A stretch of 64,000 bases of DNA, from contig JAFRSR010000061.1 of the NCBI GenBank assembly GCA_017427485.1, positions 1 to 64,000 on the forward strand. The letters run 5' to 3'. A program made the translations under genes and the position numbers. Positions 6,705-15,646 of the stretch are shown one piece after another. A model generated the notes under the pieces. It saw only the letters and a list, made by a program, of their open reading frames with translations. It did not search any database and was not told the origin of the DNA. Each line of letters starts with the position of its first letter. The first letter of the stretch is position 1. Source of the stretch: Kiritimatiellia bacterium. Lineage in GTDB: Bacteria > Verrucomicrobiota > Kiritimatiellia > RFP12 > UBA1067.

Positions 6705-9245
6705 ATGAGTTTCGATTCATCGATTCGTGGCAATGTGTGGAAATGGCTGGTTTTGCTGGCCGTTGCCATCTTCTCCATTTGCGTGACGACGCCGCTGGGC
6801 GAGAAGATCCGTCTGGGGCTTGACCTGAAGGGCGGCACGTCCTTCACGCTGGGCGTGGACGAGGAGGCCCTTCGTGAGTCCGTGATGGCCCAAGTTGAAA
6901 ACACGAACGACACGGCGGCCGTCGATGCCAAGGTGAAGGAGGCGCTGGCGGGCTGCGACGAGCGCATCGTCGAAGTGGTGCGCCGCCGCGTGGACGGCAT
7001 GGGGATGAACGAACCCGTCATCCAGGGCATGAAGGGTCACCGTCTCCTCGTGCAGTTGCCGGGCATCGACGACGTTACGCGCGCCGAGGCGAAGCGTTCC
7101 CTGCAGAGCGCCTCGTACCTTGAATTCCGCTTGACGCACCCGCGCAACCAGGAACTGGTCAACAAGCTGATGTCGTCCGGGAAGGTGCCGGAGGGCTACA
7201 CGCCCAGTTCGGCGGGAGAGGGCTTCAGCCGCGTGGCGAACTACGACGAAGTCGCGAAGAAGCCCGGCTACAAGACGCGCCTGAGTTCCTTCGGCCGTCC
7301 GCCGCAGGGCTATCTGTTCATGCTTGAAAAGTGGAAAGACGGCTCCTATCGGGCGAACTACGTGAGCCGTAAAACGGAATTGACGGGCGACGATCTCGTC
7401 TCGGCGCACGTAGACCGCGACCAAGTGGGGCGTCCCGTGGTGGCCTTCAAGCTCAACCGCAAGGGCGGCACCCTCATGCGCAAGCTCACGCGCAACTACA
7501 TCGCGCATGGCGCGAAGAACCCCTCCGACCGCGGGCGGGAGCTGGCGATCATCCTGGACGGCGCGCTGATTTCCGCCCCCGTCCTGCAAGGCGAAATTGA
7601 GACGAGCGGCCAGATCTCCGGCAGCTTCTCGGTGGCCGAGGCGCAGCAGCTCGCGAACGACCTCAATGCGGGCGCGCTGCCGGTGCCGCTTAAGCTGCTC
7701 GCCGAGGATTCCGTCTCGCCGACGGTGGGCGAAGACGCGAAGAAGGCCGGCATGATCGCGGCGGTGCTCGGGTTCTCGCTCGTCGCGCTGTTCATGTTCG
7801 TCTACTACTGGTATGCAGGCGCGATTGCGGACGTCGCGCTGCTGCTGGACATCGTCCTCCTCCCCGCCGCGCTCGTGATCGTGGCGAACGTTCTCGGCGT
7901 GTTCGCGAAGGACGCCTCGATGGGGGCGACCGGTTCGCTTCAGCTGCCCGTGCTCACGATGCCCGGCATCGCGGGCATCGTCCTCACCCTCGGCATGGCC
8001 GTGGACGCGAACGTGATCATCTTCGAGCGCATCCGCGAGGAGTTCGCCAACAAGGCCTCCGTCGCGACCGCGATCAAGAACGGCTACGGCCGCGCCTTCA
8101 CCGCGATTCTCGACTCGAACATCACGACGATCGTCACGGGCATCATCCTCTTCATCGTCGGCACGGGCCCCGTGCGCGGCTTTGCCATCACCCTTACGGC
8201 CGGCGTGGTCATCTCGATGTTCACGGCGGTCGTCATCACGCGCCTCGTGTTCGAGAAGACCTCGGATCCGGATTCGATGAAGCCCTTCAAGATGCTCAAC
8301 ATCTTCAAGAAGGTTCCGTCCATCGACTTCGTCAAGCTGGGCAGGTACTCGACGATCGCGTCGGTCGCGCTCGTGGTGCTCACCATCGCCATCTTCGGCA
8401 TCCGCGCGGCCGTGAAGCCCGAATCGGTGCTCGCCGTGGACCTCACGGGCGGCACCTCGATCGTGTTCGACGTCAAGGAAGGCCAGATGCCGGCCGTGGC
8501 CGACGTGCGCAAGACGTTGGATCCGTTCGACAACGCCACGGTTATCCAGACCCAGGGCGCCGGCAAGCTTCTCGTGAAGACCGGCTATTCGTCCGACAAC
8601 GCGAAGGCGAAGGGGGTCAAGGACGTCGCCGGGCACGTCACCGAGCTGTTGCAGAAGGCGTTCCCGGATGCCGGCATCGAGCGGCGCGACGCGAGCGAGG
8701 TCGGTTCGGTCGTGGGCGCGGACCTCAAGAAGTCCGGCACATGGGCCGTGATCCTCTCGCTCTGCGCGATCCTGATCTACGTCGCCTTCCGCTTCGAGTT
8801 CGGCTTCGGCCTGGGCGCCCTCGTGGCCCTCGCGCACGACGCGCTCATCTCGCTCGGCCTCTTCTCGCTCTGCGGACGGCAGGTCTCCCTGCTCGTCATC
8901 ACCGCGCTCCTCACGATCATCGGCTATTCGGTGAACGACACGATCGTCGTGTTCGACCGCATCCGCGAGGATCTGCGCCGGGACCAGAAGAGCACGTTCA
9001 AGGATCTCTGCAACCGCGCCCTCAACGAGTGCCTGAGCCGCACGGTGATCACCTCGATCACCACGTTCTTCGCGGTGCTTGCGCTCTTCGCGTTCGGCGA
9101 CGGCTCGATCTTCGACTTCGCACTGACGATGCTCATCGGCGTCATCGCGGGCACGTACTCGTCGGTGTTCATCGCCACGCCGATCATGATGTGGTTCTAC
9201 AAGGGCCGGCGCCCGAAGTTCACGGCCGAGGGTTCCGCGAAGTGA
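6705..9245 (+). CDS. secDF: Protein translocase subunit SecDF (fusion)
   Basis: 846 aa. Proton-driven membrane partner of SecYEG that pulls exported proteins into the periplasm. The SecD half starts with one transmembrane helix and RLGLDLKGGTSF, then the periplasmic P1 domain, then helices with GIAGIVLTLGMAVDANVIIFERIREEF near residue 430. The SecF half begins near residue 540 with its own helix and VLAVDLTGGTSIVFDV (about 575), ending with GYSVNDTIVVFDRIREDLRR (about 740) and the final helices. Both halves keep the GMAVDANV/SVNDTIVVFDRIRE signatures. SecD and SecF are separate proteins in many bacteria; fusion is common in PVC, Bacteroidota and Firmicutes. High export demand fits the many secreted hydrolases here. 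Confidence 0.96.
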   Translation: MSFDSSIRGNVWKWLVLLAVAIFSICVTTPLGEKIRLGLDLKGGTSFTLGVDEEALRESVMAQVENTNDTAAVDAKVKEALAGCDERIVEVVRRRVDGMGMNEPVIQGMKGHRLLVQLPGIDDVTRAEAKRSLQSASYLEFRLTHPRNQELVNKLMSSGKVPEGYTPSSAGEGFSRVANYDEVAKKPGYKTRLSSFGRPPQGYLFMLEKWKDGSYRANYVSRKTELTGDDLVSAHVDRDQVGRPVVAFKLNRKGGTLMRKLTRNYIAHGAKNPSDRGRELAIILDGALISAPVLQGEIETSGQISGSFSVAEAQQLANDLNAGALPVPLKLLAEDSVSPTVGEDAKKAGMIAAVLGFSLVALFMFVYYWYAGAIADVALLLDIVLLPAALVIVANVLGVFAKDASMGATGSLQLPVLTMPGIAGIVLTLGMAVDANVIIFERIREEFANKASVATAIKNGYGRAFTAILDSNITTIVTGIILFIVGTGPVRGFAITLTAGVVISMFTAVVITRLVFEKTSDPDSMKPFKMLNIFKKVPSIDFVKLGRYSTIASVALVVLTIAIFGIRAAVKPESVLAVDLTGGTSIVFDVKEGQMPAVADVRKTLDPFDNATVIQTQGAGKLLVKTGYSSDNAKAKGVKDVAGHVTELLQKAFPDAGIERRDASEVGSVVGADLKKSGTWAVILSLCAILIYVAFRFEFGFGLGALVALAHDALISLGLFSLCGRQVSLLVITALLTIIGYSVNDTIVVFDRIREDLRRDQKSTFKDLCNRALNECLSRTVITSITTFFAVLALFAFGDGSIFDFALTMLIGVIAGTYSSVFIATPIMMWFYKGRRPKFTAEGSAK

Positions 9246-9252
9246 TGTTGAT

Positions 9253-11046
9253 GTGGATGTCGCGGAGCACCAGACCGTCGGGGTCGTCGAACCCCGCGTG
9301 ACGACGCTGACGCTGCCGTCCGGGGGCTTTCGCCTCGAGGACGGCGGCACGCTCGCGCGGATTGACGTGGCGTGGGAATCGTGCGGCCGCGAGACGCCCG
9401 CGAACGACAACGTCGTCTTCATCTGCCACGCGCTCACGGGGGACGCGCATGTCGCAGGACGCCATGCCGGCGAGGAGTCCGCGAGCGGCTGGTGGGATTC
9501 CATCGTCGGTCCCGGCAAGGCCATCGACACGAACCGCTACCGCGTGGTCTGCGCAAACGTGCTCGGCGGCTGCAAGGGGACGACCGGCCCCTCTTCCATC
9601 AACCCGGCCACCGGCCGTCCCTACGGCTCGTCCTTTCCGCGATTCACGATCGGCGACACCGTGGAGGTCTACCGCGCGTTCCTGCGCGAGATCGGCGTCA
9701 CGCATCTCGCCGGACTGGTCGGCGGCAGCTTCGGCGGCATCCAGGTGATCGAGTGGATTACCGCCCATCCGGGTGAGGTGGACAAGGCGGTGATGATCGC
9801 CTCCGGCGCGGCCCTCAACGCGCAGGCGCTGGCCTTCGACATCGTGGGGCGCTACGCGATCACGCTCGACGACGGCTGGAAGGGCGGCGACTACTACGAC
9901 GGACCGGGGCCGCGCGTCGGCCTCGCGCAGGCGCGCCAGGTCGCGCACATCACCTACCTGTCCCTCGACCTTCTCAACAGGCGTTTCGGACGCAAGATCC
10001 AGGAGGACTGGCTCAAGCGCGGCAAGGAGTGGCTGGAGGAGCATGCCGCGCGCTTCGGCACCACGTTTGCAATCGAAAGCTATCTCGAGTACCAGGCGCG
10101 CAAGTTCCTCGCGCGCTTCGACGCCAATTCCTATCTCCAGATCACGCACGCGATGGACCGCTACGACGCGGCCGCGAAGTACGGTTCGCTCGACGAGGTG
10201 TGCCGGCGCATCACGTCGCGCCTCCTCCTCGTCTCCATCTCCGGCGACTGGCTCTTCTCCGAGGAGCAGAGTCGCGTGATCGCCTCGGGCATGCTGCGGC
10301 AGGGGAAGGACGTGGCCTACGCCCATCTCGACATCAAGGTCGGCCACGACGGCTTCCTTACGCACACGAAGGAGCTCGGCAAGCTGATGGGGGGCTTCTT
10401 CGGCACCGCCTCCCGCGAGATCTACCCCGAGAAGCGTGCGGCGCTCGCGTCGGTGATGGCGCTCGTGCCCGACGGCGCGCGCGTGCTCGACGTTGGTTGC
10501 GGCTCGGGTTCGCTCCTCCACCTCCTGCGCGACGAGAAGCACGTGCGCGGCACGGGCATCGAGATCGACGGCGACAAGATCGCGGCCGGCGTCGCGGACG
10601 GGCTCGACGTGCTCTTCGACGACGCGGACACCGGACTTGACCTTATCCCCGACGGCGCATACGACGTGGCCGTCCTCTCCGAGACGCTCCAGACCGTCAA
10701 GTACCCGCGCGAACTCCTCACGCGCCTCCTCAACAAGGCGGGCGAGGCCGTTGTCTCGTTCCCCAACTTCGCGTCCTACCGCATCCGCCTGCTCCTTCTC
10801 TTCCGCGGCCACCTGCCCGTCAACCCGCAACTGCCCTTCGAGTGGTACGACACGCCCAACATCCACATCGTGACGCTCAAGGACTTCCGGGCGCTCTGCG
10901 CGAAGAGCGGACTCGAGATCCGTGAGATACGCGCCGAATCGGACCACTTCCTCGGCCGCATTCTCTGCGCGCTCGGACTCAAAAACCTCGGTGCCTCGCG
11001 CGTGATTGCGCGCGTTGCCCGTGCAGAGGGGAAAGGGCGCGAGTGA
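9253..11046 (+). CDS. MetX-MetW fusion: homoserine O-acyltransferase with methionine biosynthesis protein MetW
   Basis: 597 aa from a GTG start seven bases after secDF. Residues about 1-375 are an alpha/beta hydrolase of the MetX family, which acylates homoserine in methionine synthesis. The nucleophile motif GGSFGG places Ser159; Asp332 is in SGDWLFS and His365 in VGHDGFL. Residues about 395-597 are MetW, a SAM-methyltransferase fold: VLDVGCGSGSL near 411, GIEIDGDKI, VLSETLQTVKYP, VSFPNFASYRIR and WYDTPNIHIVTLKDF, all family hallmarks. metX and metW are normally adjacent separate genes; here they are one polypeptide with a short linker. The acyl donor (acetyl or succinyl) cannot be told from sequence by eye. 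Confidence 0.9.
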   Translation: MDVAEHQTVGVVEPRVTTLTLPSGGFRLEDGGTLARIDVAWESCGRETPANDNVVFICHALTGDAHVAGRHAGEESASGWWDSIVGPGKAIDTNRYRVVCANVLGGCKGTTGPSSINPATGRPYGSSFPRFTIGDTVEVYRAFLREIGVTHLAGLVGGSFGGIQVIEWITAHPGEVDKAVMIASGAALNAQALAFDIVGRYAITLDDGWKGGDYYDGPGPRVGLAQARQVAHITYLSLDLLNRRFGRKIQEDWLKRGKEWLEEHAARFGTTFAIESYLEYQARKFLARFDANSYLQITHAMDRYDAAAKYGSLDEVCRRITSRLLLVSISGDWLFSEEQSRVIASGMLRQGKDVAYAHLDIKVGHDGFLTHTKELGKLMGGFFGTASREIYPEKRAALASVMALVPDGARVLDVGCGSGSLLHLLRDEKHVRGTGIEIDGDKIAAGVADGLDVLFDDADTGLDLIPDGAYDVAVLSETLQTVKYPRELLTRLLNKAGEAVVSFPNFASYRIRLLLLFRGHLPVNPQLPFEWYDTPNIHIVTLKDFRALCAKSGLEIREIRAESDHFLGRILCALGLKNLGASRVIARVARAEGKGRE

Positions 11047-11065
11047 CATTCTGGTGACATTCCGC

Positions 11066-11094
11066 TTGCGCGCGCGCAAATCTTTCGCTACAAT
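11066..11094 (+). promoter_or_regulatory. Promoter for the pilus ATPase operon
   Basis: TTGCGC at 11066-11071, a 17-bp spacer and TACAAT at 11089-11094. The ATG at 11109 is only 14 nt beyond the -10 box and has no Shine-Dalgarno, so the message would be nearly leaderless. Confidence 0.5.
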
Positions 11095-11108
11095 ACACGC
11101 CAACAGCC

Positions 11109-12779
11109 ATGACATCGAATGACGAATATGTGTTGCAGCTCCTGCGCGAAGCGGGATATGTGACGGCCGAACAGCTCGAAACCGCCTCAACGGCGATGCG
11201 CGAGGGCAACGAGACCACGCTTGACGTGCTCGTTGCCTCCGGCGTCGTGACGGAGGACGACGTGCTCGGCACGATCGCCGACCAGTTCGGCATCAAGTAC
11301 GTGAGCATCGACCCCGGCGCGATCGACGCCGAGGTGGCGAAGGAGATCTCGCCCGAGATCGCCCGCAAGTACGGCGTCGCGCCCGTGATGAAGGATGCGG
11401 ACACCGTGACCGTGGTCCTCTCCGACCCGATGGGGTACGATGCGATCGACTCGCTGCGGTACGTGCTGCAGGGGAAGGACGTGCAGGCCGTTCTCGCGCC
11501 GGCCGAAGAGGTCAAGGCCGTGATGGAGAAGCTCTATCCCACGGGCGGCGACCAGATCACGACGCGCGGCGACGACGAGTACGGCATGAACGAAGAGGGC
11601 GAGGGCTCCGGCGACGACGCCCCCGTCATCCGCCTCTGCTCGCTCATCCTCTCCAACGCGATCAAGATGAAGGCGTCCGACATCCACCTCGAGCCGATGG
11701 AGAAGGAGTTCCGCGTGCGTTACCGCATCGACGGCGCGCTCCGCAAGATGGACTCGCCGCCGAAGCGCCTGCAGGGCGCCATCCTCTCGCGCATCAAGAT
11801 CATGTCGAAGATCAAGATCTCCGAGAAGCGCATCCCGCAGGACGGCCGCATCCAGATCAACGTGGGCGGGCGCGACCTCGACCTCCGCGTCTCAACCGTG
11901 CCGACGAACCACGGCGAGTCGATCGTCATGCGTATTCTCGACAAGTCGAATCTCTCCCTCGGTCTGCCGCAGCTCGGCTTCCTCTCCGACGACCAGAGCA
12001 AGTTCGAGCGCCTCATCCACCTTTCCGACGGCGTGGTGCTCGTGACCGGGCCGACCGGTTCGGGCAAGACGACGACGCTGTACGCCTGCCTCGGGCAGAT
12101 CAACACGCCCGACAAGAAGATCATCACCGTGGAGGACCCGGTCGAATACCAGATGAGCGGCATCAACCAGGTGCAGGTGAACCGCGACGTGGGCCTTGAC
12201 TTCTCCGCCGCCCTGCGCTCCATCCTGCGTCAGGCTCCGAACATCGTGATGATCGGCGAAATCCGCGACTCGGAAACCGCCGACATCGCCATGGAGGCGG
12301 CGCTCACCGGCCACCTCGTGTTCTCCACTCTGCACACCAACGACGCGCCGAGCGCCGTGACGCGTCTGACGGATATGGGCGTGAAGCCCTTCCTCGTCGC
12401 GTCCGCCGTCCGCGCCGCGATGGCCCAGCGTCTCGTGCGCGCCATCTGCACGAACTGCAAGGAGTCGTACGTGCCCACGGAACGCGACATGAAGATGCTG
12501 GGCGCAATCGCCAAGACCGCCCCCGAGCGCATGTACGTCGGCCGCGGCTGCTCGAAGTGCAACGGCGGCTACAAGGGCCGCAAGGGCATCTTTGAAATCT
12601 TTGAAATCGACGACACCATCCAGCGTCTGATCTTCGACCACGCACCCTCCTCCGTGCTGCGCGAGCGCGCGCGGGAGATGGGCATGCGCACGCTGCGCGA
12701 AGACGGCATGCTCAAGGTCGCCTCCGGCATGACCTCCCTGAAGGAGGTTCTCCAGGCCACCATGGGCGACGCGGACTAA
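11109..12779 (+). CDS. pilB: Type IV pilus/type II secretion assembly ATPase PilB/GspE
   Basis: 556 aa. Hexameric cytoplasmic ATPase that powers pilin polymerisation or pseudopilus extension. Residues about 1-140 are an MshEN-type N-terminal domain (LLREAGYVTAEQLETA ... VLVASGVVTEDDVLGTIADQFG), a fold that in relatives binds c-di-GMP. The ATPase core has Walker A GPTGSGKTTTLY, the Asp-box TVEDPVEYQ, Walker B IGEIRDSETADIA and the His-box HLVFSTLHTNDA. A zinc motif follows (CTNCKE ... GCSKCNGGYKGRKG). First gene of a tight three-gene run with PilT and a second PilB. No pilin, PilC or PilM-Q genes are in the window. Confidence 0.93.
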   Translation: MTSNDEYVLQLLREAGYVTAEQLETASTAMREGNETTLDVLVASGVVTEDDVLGTIADQFGIKYVSIDPGAIDAEVAKEISPEIARKYGVAPVMKDADTVTVVLSDPMGYDAIDSLRYVLQGKDVQAVLAPAEEVKAVMEKLYPTGGDQITTRGDDEYGMNEEGEGSGDDAPVIRLCSLILSNAIKMKASDIHLEPMEKEFRVRYRIDGALRKMDSPPKRLQGAILSRIKIMSKIKISEKRIPQDGRIQINVGGRDLDLRVSTVPTNHGESIVMRILDKSNLSLGLPQLGFLSDDQSKFERLIHLSDGVVLVTGPTGSGKTTTLYACLGQINTPDKKIITVEDPVEYQMSGINQVQVNRDVGLDFSAALRSILRQAPNIVMIGEIRDSETADIAMEAALTGHLVFSTLHTNDAPSAVTRLTDMGVKPFLVASAVRAAMAQRLVRAICTNCKESYVPTERDMKMLGAIAKTAPERMYVGRGCSKCNGGYKGRKGIFEIFEIDDTIQRLIFDHAPSSVLRERAREMGMRTLREDGMLKVASGMTSLKEVLQATMGDAD

Positions 12780-12802
12780 GCATAAGCAAAAGGAGAGAGA
12801 AC

Positions 12803-13897
12803 ATGGCTACCGAAATCACGATGAGAGACCTGTTGCAGGCGACAATCGACGAAGGCGCGAGCGACCTGCACGTGCGCGCGTTCATGCCGCCCGAGCTCCG
12901 CGTCCACGGCGAGCTCGTCGCCATCGCCGACGAGTCGTTCACGGAGGAGGACACGTTCAACCTCTGCCACGAGATGATGACCCCCGAGCAGATTGCCGAG
13001 GTCGAGAAGAACGGCGGCGCCGACTTCGCGCTCGCGCACGAGGACGGCACGCGCTTCCGCGTGTCCGTGTTCAAGGAACGCAAGCGCTGGGGCAGCGTGC
13101 TCCGCATGATTCCCTCCACGCTTCTCACCCTTGAGCAGATCGGCCTTCCCCAGACGGTGAAGGAGCTCCTCTTCAAGCCGCGCGGCCTCATCCTCGTGAC
13201 CGGCCCGACCGGCTCCGGAAAGTCCACCACCCTCGCCTCGATGATCGACATCATCAACCGCGAGCGCGGCGTGCACATCATCACGATCGAGGACCCGATC
13301 GAATTCTACCACACATCCCGCAAGTCGCTCGTCACGCAGCGCGAGGTCGGCGCGGACGTGCCGAGCTTCGCCGAGGCCATCCGCCGCGCCCTCCGCCAGG
13401 ACCCCGACGTGATCCTCGTGGGCGAAATGCGCGACCTCGAGACGATCGGCGCGGCCATCACCGCCGCCGAAACGGGCCACCTCGTGTTCGGCACGCTCCA
13501 CACCACCGGCGCGGCCGAGACGATCGACCGTATCGTGGACGCCTTCCCCACCGACCAGCAGGAGCAGGTGCGCACGCAGCTCTCCGTGGGCCTGCAGGCC
13601 GTGATCTCGCAGATCCTCCTGCCGAAGCTCGACGCGAACGGCGAGGTGCACGGCCGCATCGCCGCGTTCGAGATCATGCTCGCCACGCCCTCCATCCGCA
13701 GCCGCATCCGCGACAACAAGACCTTCCAGATCCGCTCCGACATCCAGACCGGCGCGAAGTACGGCATGGTCACGCTCGACGCCTGCCTGCTGGAGCACTA
13801 CAAGAAGGGGCTCATCTCCTACGACGAGCTCATCACCAAGAGCCAGGATCCCGACACCATCGTCGCCAAGCTCAAGGAAGAAATGGGGCGCCGCTAA
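12803..13897 (+). CDS. pilT: Type IV pilus retraction ATPase PilT
   Basis: 364 aa, normal length. Hexameric ATPase that depolymerises pili for twitching or uptake. N-terminal domain LLQATIDEGASDLHVRAFMPPELRVHGEL; Walker A GPTGSGKSTTLAS; Asp-box TIEDPIEFYH; Walker B LVGEMRDLETIGAAI; His-box HLVFGTLHTTGAAETIDRIVD. The usual AIRNLIRE segment is changed to SIRSRIRDNKTFQI, and the C-terminus keeps GMVTLDACLLEHYKKGLISYDE. A good ribosome site (AAAGGAGAGAG) precedes ATG 12803. Its stop codon abuts the start of the next ATPase with no gap, so the three genes are surely one operon. Confidence 0.94.
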   Translation: MATEITMRDLLQATIDEGASDLHVRAFMPPELRVHGELVAIADESFTEEDTFNLCHEMMTPEQIAEVEKNGGADFALAHEDGTRFRVSVFKERKRWGSVLRMIPSTLLTLEQIGLPQTVKELLFKPRGLILVTGPTGSGKSTTLASMIDIINRERGVHIITIEDPIEFYHTSRKSLVTQREVGADVPSFAEAIRRALRQDPDVILVGEMRDLETIGAAITAAETGHLVFGTLHTTGAAETIDRIVDAFPTDQQEQVRTQLSVGLQAVISQILLPKLDANGEVHGRIAAFEIMLATPSIRSRIRDNKTFQIRSDIQTGAKYGMVTLDACLLEHYKKGLISYDELITKSQDPDTIVAKLKEEMGRR

Positions 13898-15598
13898 ATG
13901 TCAGAGGCATTCGATCCGCTTCTCGACCTCCTCGTCAAGAACGGCGTCCTCGACCAGGACGGCGTGGAGACGATCCGCGAGGAACAGCGCAACGCGGCCG
14001 GCAAGACCGTGCGCGAGATCGTCGTGGACGGCGGCTACATCGACGAGGACAGCCTCCTCGGCATGATGGCCGCCTACCAAGGCTGCGAGGTCATCGACCT
14101 CGCGAACACGGAACTGACCGACGACGTAGTGAACGCCATCCCCGCCTCCATCGCCCGCATGTACAACGTGCTGTGCGTGGCCGTGGATGACACGTCCGTC
14201 ACCCTCGCCACATCCAACCTCGTCGACCCCCGCGTCTCAGACGAGGTGACGTTTGCCCTCTCCAAGGAGGTGCGCTTCGTCATGGCGCGCGAGAAGGACC
14301 TCAACGACCGCATCGCGCAGCACTACGGCGACTCTTCCGAATCTGTCGCCGACATGCTCAAGTCCCTCGGCGAGGGCATGGACGCCGACGAGTCCCTGAA
14401 GGGCGACCCGAACGACGTCGCCGCGCTCGACGCCGCCGCGAACTCCAACGCCGTCGTCAAGTTCGTGAACATGATTCTCTACCAGGGCGTCGTGGACCGC
14501 GCGGCCGACATCCATATCGAGCCGTTCGAGAAAGACTTCAAGATCCGCTACCGCGTGGACGGCGCGCTCTACGAGGTGAAGGCCCCGGACGTCTCCATGG
14601 CGCCCGCCATCATCTCGCGCGTCAAGATCATGGCGAACCTCAACATCGCCGAGCGCCGCGTCCCGCAGGACGGCCGCATCGCGATCACCGTCGCGGGCCG
14701 CCCCGTCGACCTCCGCGTGTCGTGCCTGCCCACGACGCACGGCGAGTCCGTGGTTATGCGTATTCTCGATCAGAGCGCCACGTCCCTCGACCTCGAGAAC
14801 GTGGGTCTCGCCGAAGACGTCTACGAACAGCTCACGATCGACATCGAGAAGCCGAACGGCATCATCGTGGTGACCGGCCCGACCGGCTCCGGGAAGACCA
14901 CGACGCTCTACTCCGTCCTCCGCCGCATCAACTCGATCGAGTCCAAGCTTCTCACCGCCGAGGAACCTGTCGAATACGACGTGGACGGCATCGTGCAAGT
15001 GCCGATCAACCACGAAGTCGGCAACACCTTCCCGAAGGTGCTCCGCGCCTTCCTGCGTCAGGACCCCGACATCATGCTGATCGGCGAGATCCGCGACCTC
15101 GAGACCGCCGAAGTGGCCATCCAGGCCGCCCTTACGGGCCACCTCGTGTTCTCCACCCTCCACACGAACGACGCCGCCGGCGCCGTGATGCGTTTCGTGG
15201 ACATGAACGTGGCCCCGTACATGGTGGCCTCCACCCTCGAGGCCGTGCTCGGCCAGCGACTCCTCCGCACCTGCTGCCGCGAGTGCAAGACCGCCTACGA
15301 GCCGGACGACGAGACGCTCGACCGCATCAACCTGACGCGGGACGAGATCGGCGGACGCCCGTTCTACTTTGGCAAGGGCTGCAAGACCTGCAACGGCACC
15401 GGCTACAAGGGCCGCAAGGCGATCTTCGAGTACCTGCGCGTGACGAACCCGATCCGCGAGCTCATCAACGCACGTTCGCCGACCCTCATCATCCGCGAGA
15501 AGGCCCGCGAACTCGGCATGCGCACCATGCGCGAGGACGGCGTCCGATCCATCCTCGACGGCTATACGACGGTCGACGAAGTTCTTCGCTACACCTGA
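13898..15598 (+). CDS. Second PilB/GspE-type assembly ATPase
   Basis: 566 aa, starting immediately after the pilT stop. Same architecture as the protein at 11109: an N-terminal MshEN-like domain (DLLVKNGVLDQDGVETIREEQ ... GYIDEDSLLGMMAAYQG), Walker A GPTGSGKTTTLYS, Asp-box TAEEPVEYD, Walker B IGEIRDLETAEVAI, and a zinc motif (CCRECKTAYEP ... GCKTCNGTGYKGRKAIFEYL). The two PilB-like proteins are clearly homologous but diverged, so this is an old duplication, perhaps serving a type II secretion system while the other serves pili, or both acting in one machine. No substrate genes here decide it. Confidence 0.92.
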   Translation: MSEAFDPLLDLLVKNGVLDQDGVETIREEQRNAAGKTVREIVVDGGYIDEDSLLGMMAAYQGCEVIDLANTELTDDVVNAIPASIARMYNVLCVAVDDTSVTLATSNLVDPRVSDEVTFALSKEVRFVMAREKDLNDRIAQHYGDSSESVADMLKSLGEGMDADESLKGDPNDVAALDAAANSNAVVKFVNMILYQGVVDRAADIHIEPFEKDFKIRYRVDGALYEVKAPDVSMAPAIISRVKIMANLNIAERRVPQDGRIAITVAGRPVDLRVSCLPTTHGESVVMRILDQSATSLDLENVGLAEDVYEQLTIDIEKPNGIIVVTGPTGSGKTTTLYSVLRRINSIESKLLTAEEPVEYDVDGIVQVPINHEVGNTFPKVLRAFLRQDPDIMLIGEIRDLETAEVAIQAALTGHLVFSTLHTNDAAGAVMRFVDMNVAPYMVASTLEAVLGQRLLRTCCRECKTAYEPDDETLDRINLTRDEIGGRPFYFGKGCKTCNGTGYKGRKAIFEYLRVTNPIRELINARSPTLIIREKARELGMRTMREDGVRSILDGYTTVDEVLRYT

Positions 15599-15646
15599 TT
15601 TTTTTGGTAAACTGTCTGCGTCGTTCAACCCAGACAGAGGAAACCA

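Noticed and set aside
6717-9530. 937-codon minus-strand frame
   Set aside because: Antisense to secDF; low-complexity Arg/Asp/His content, no signal or domain.
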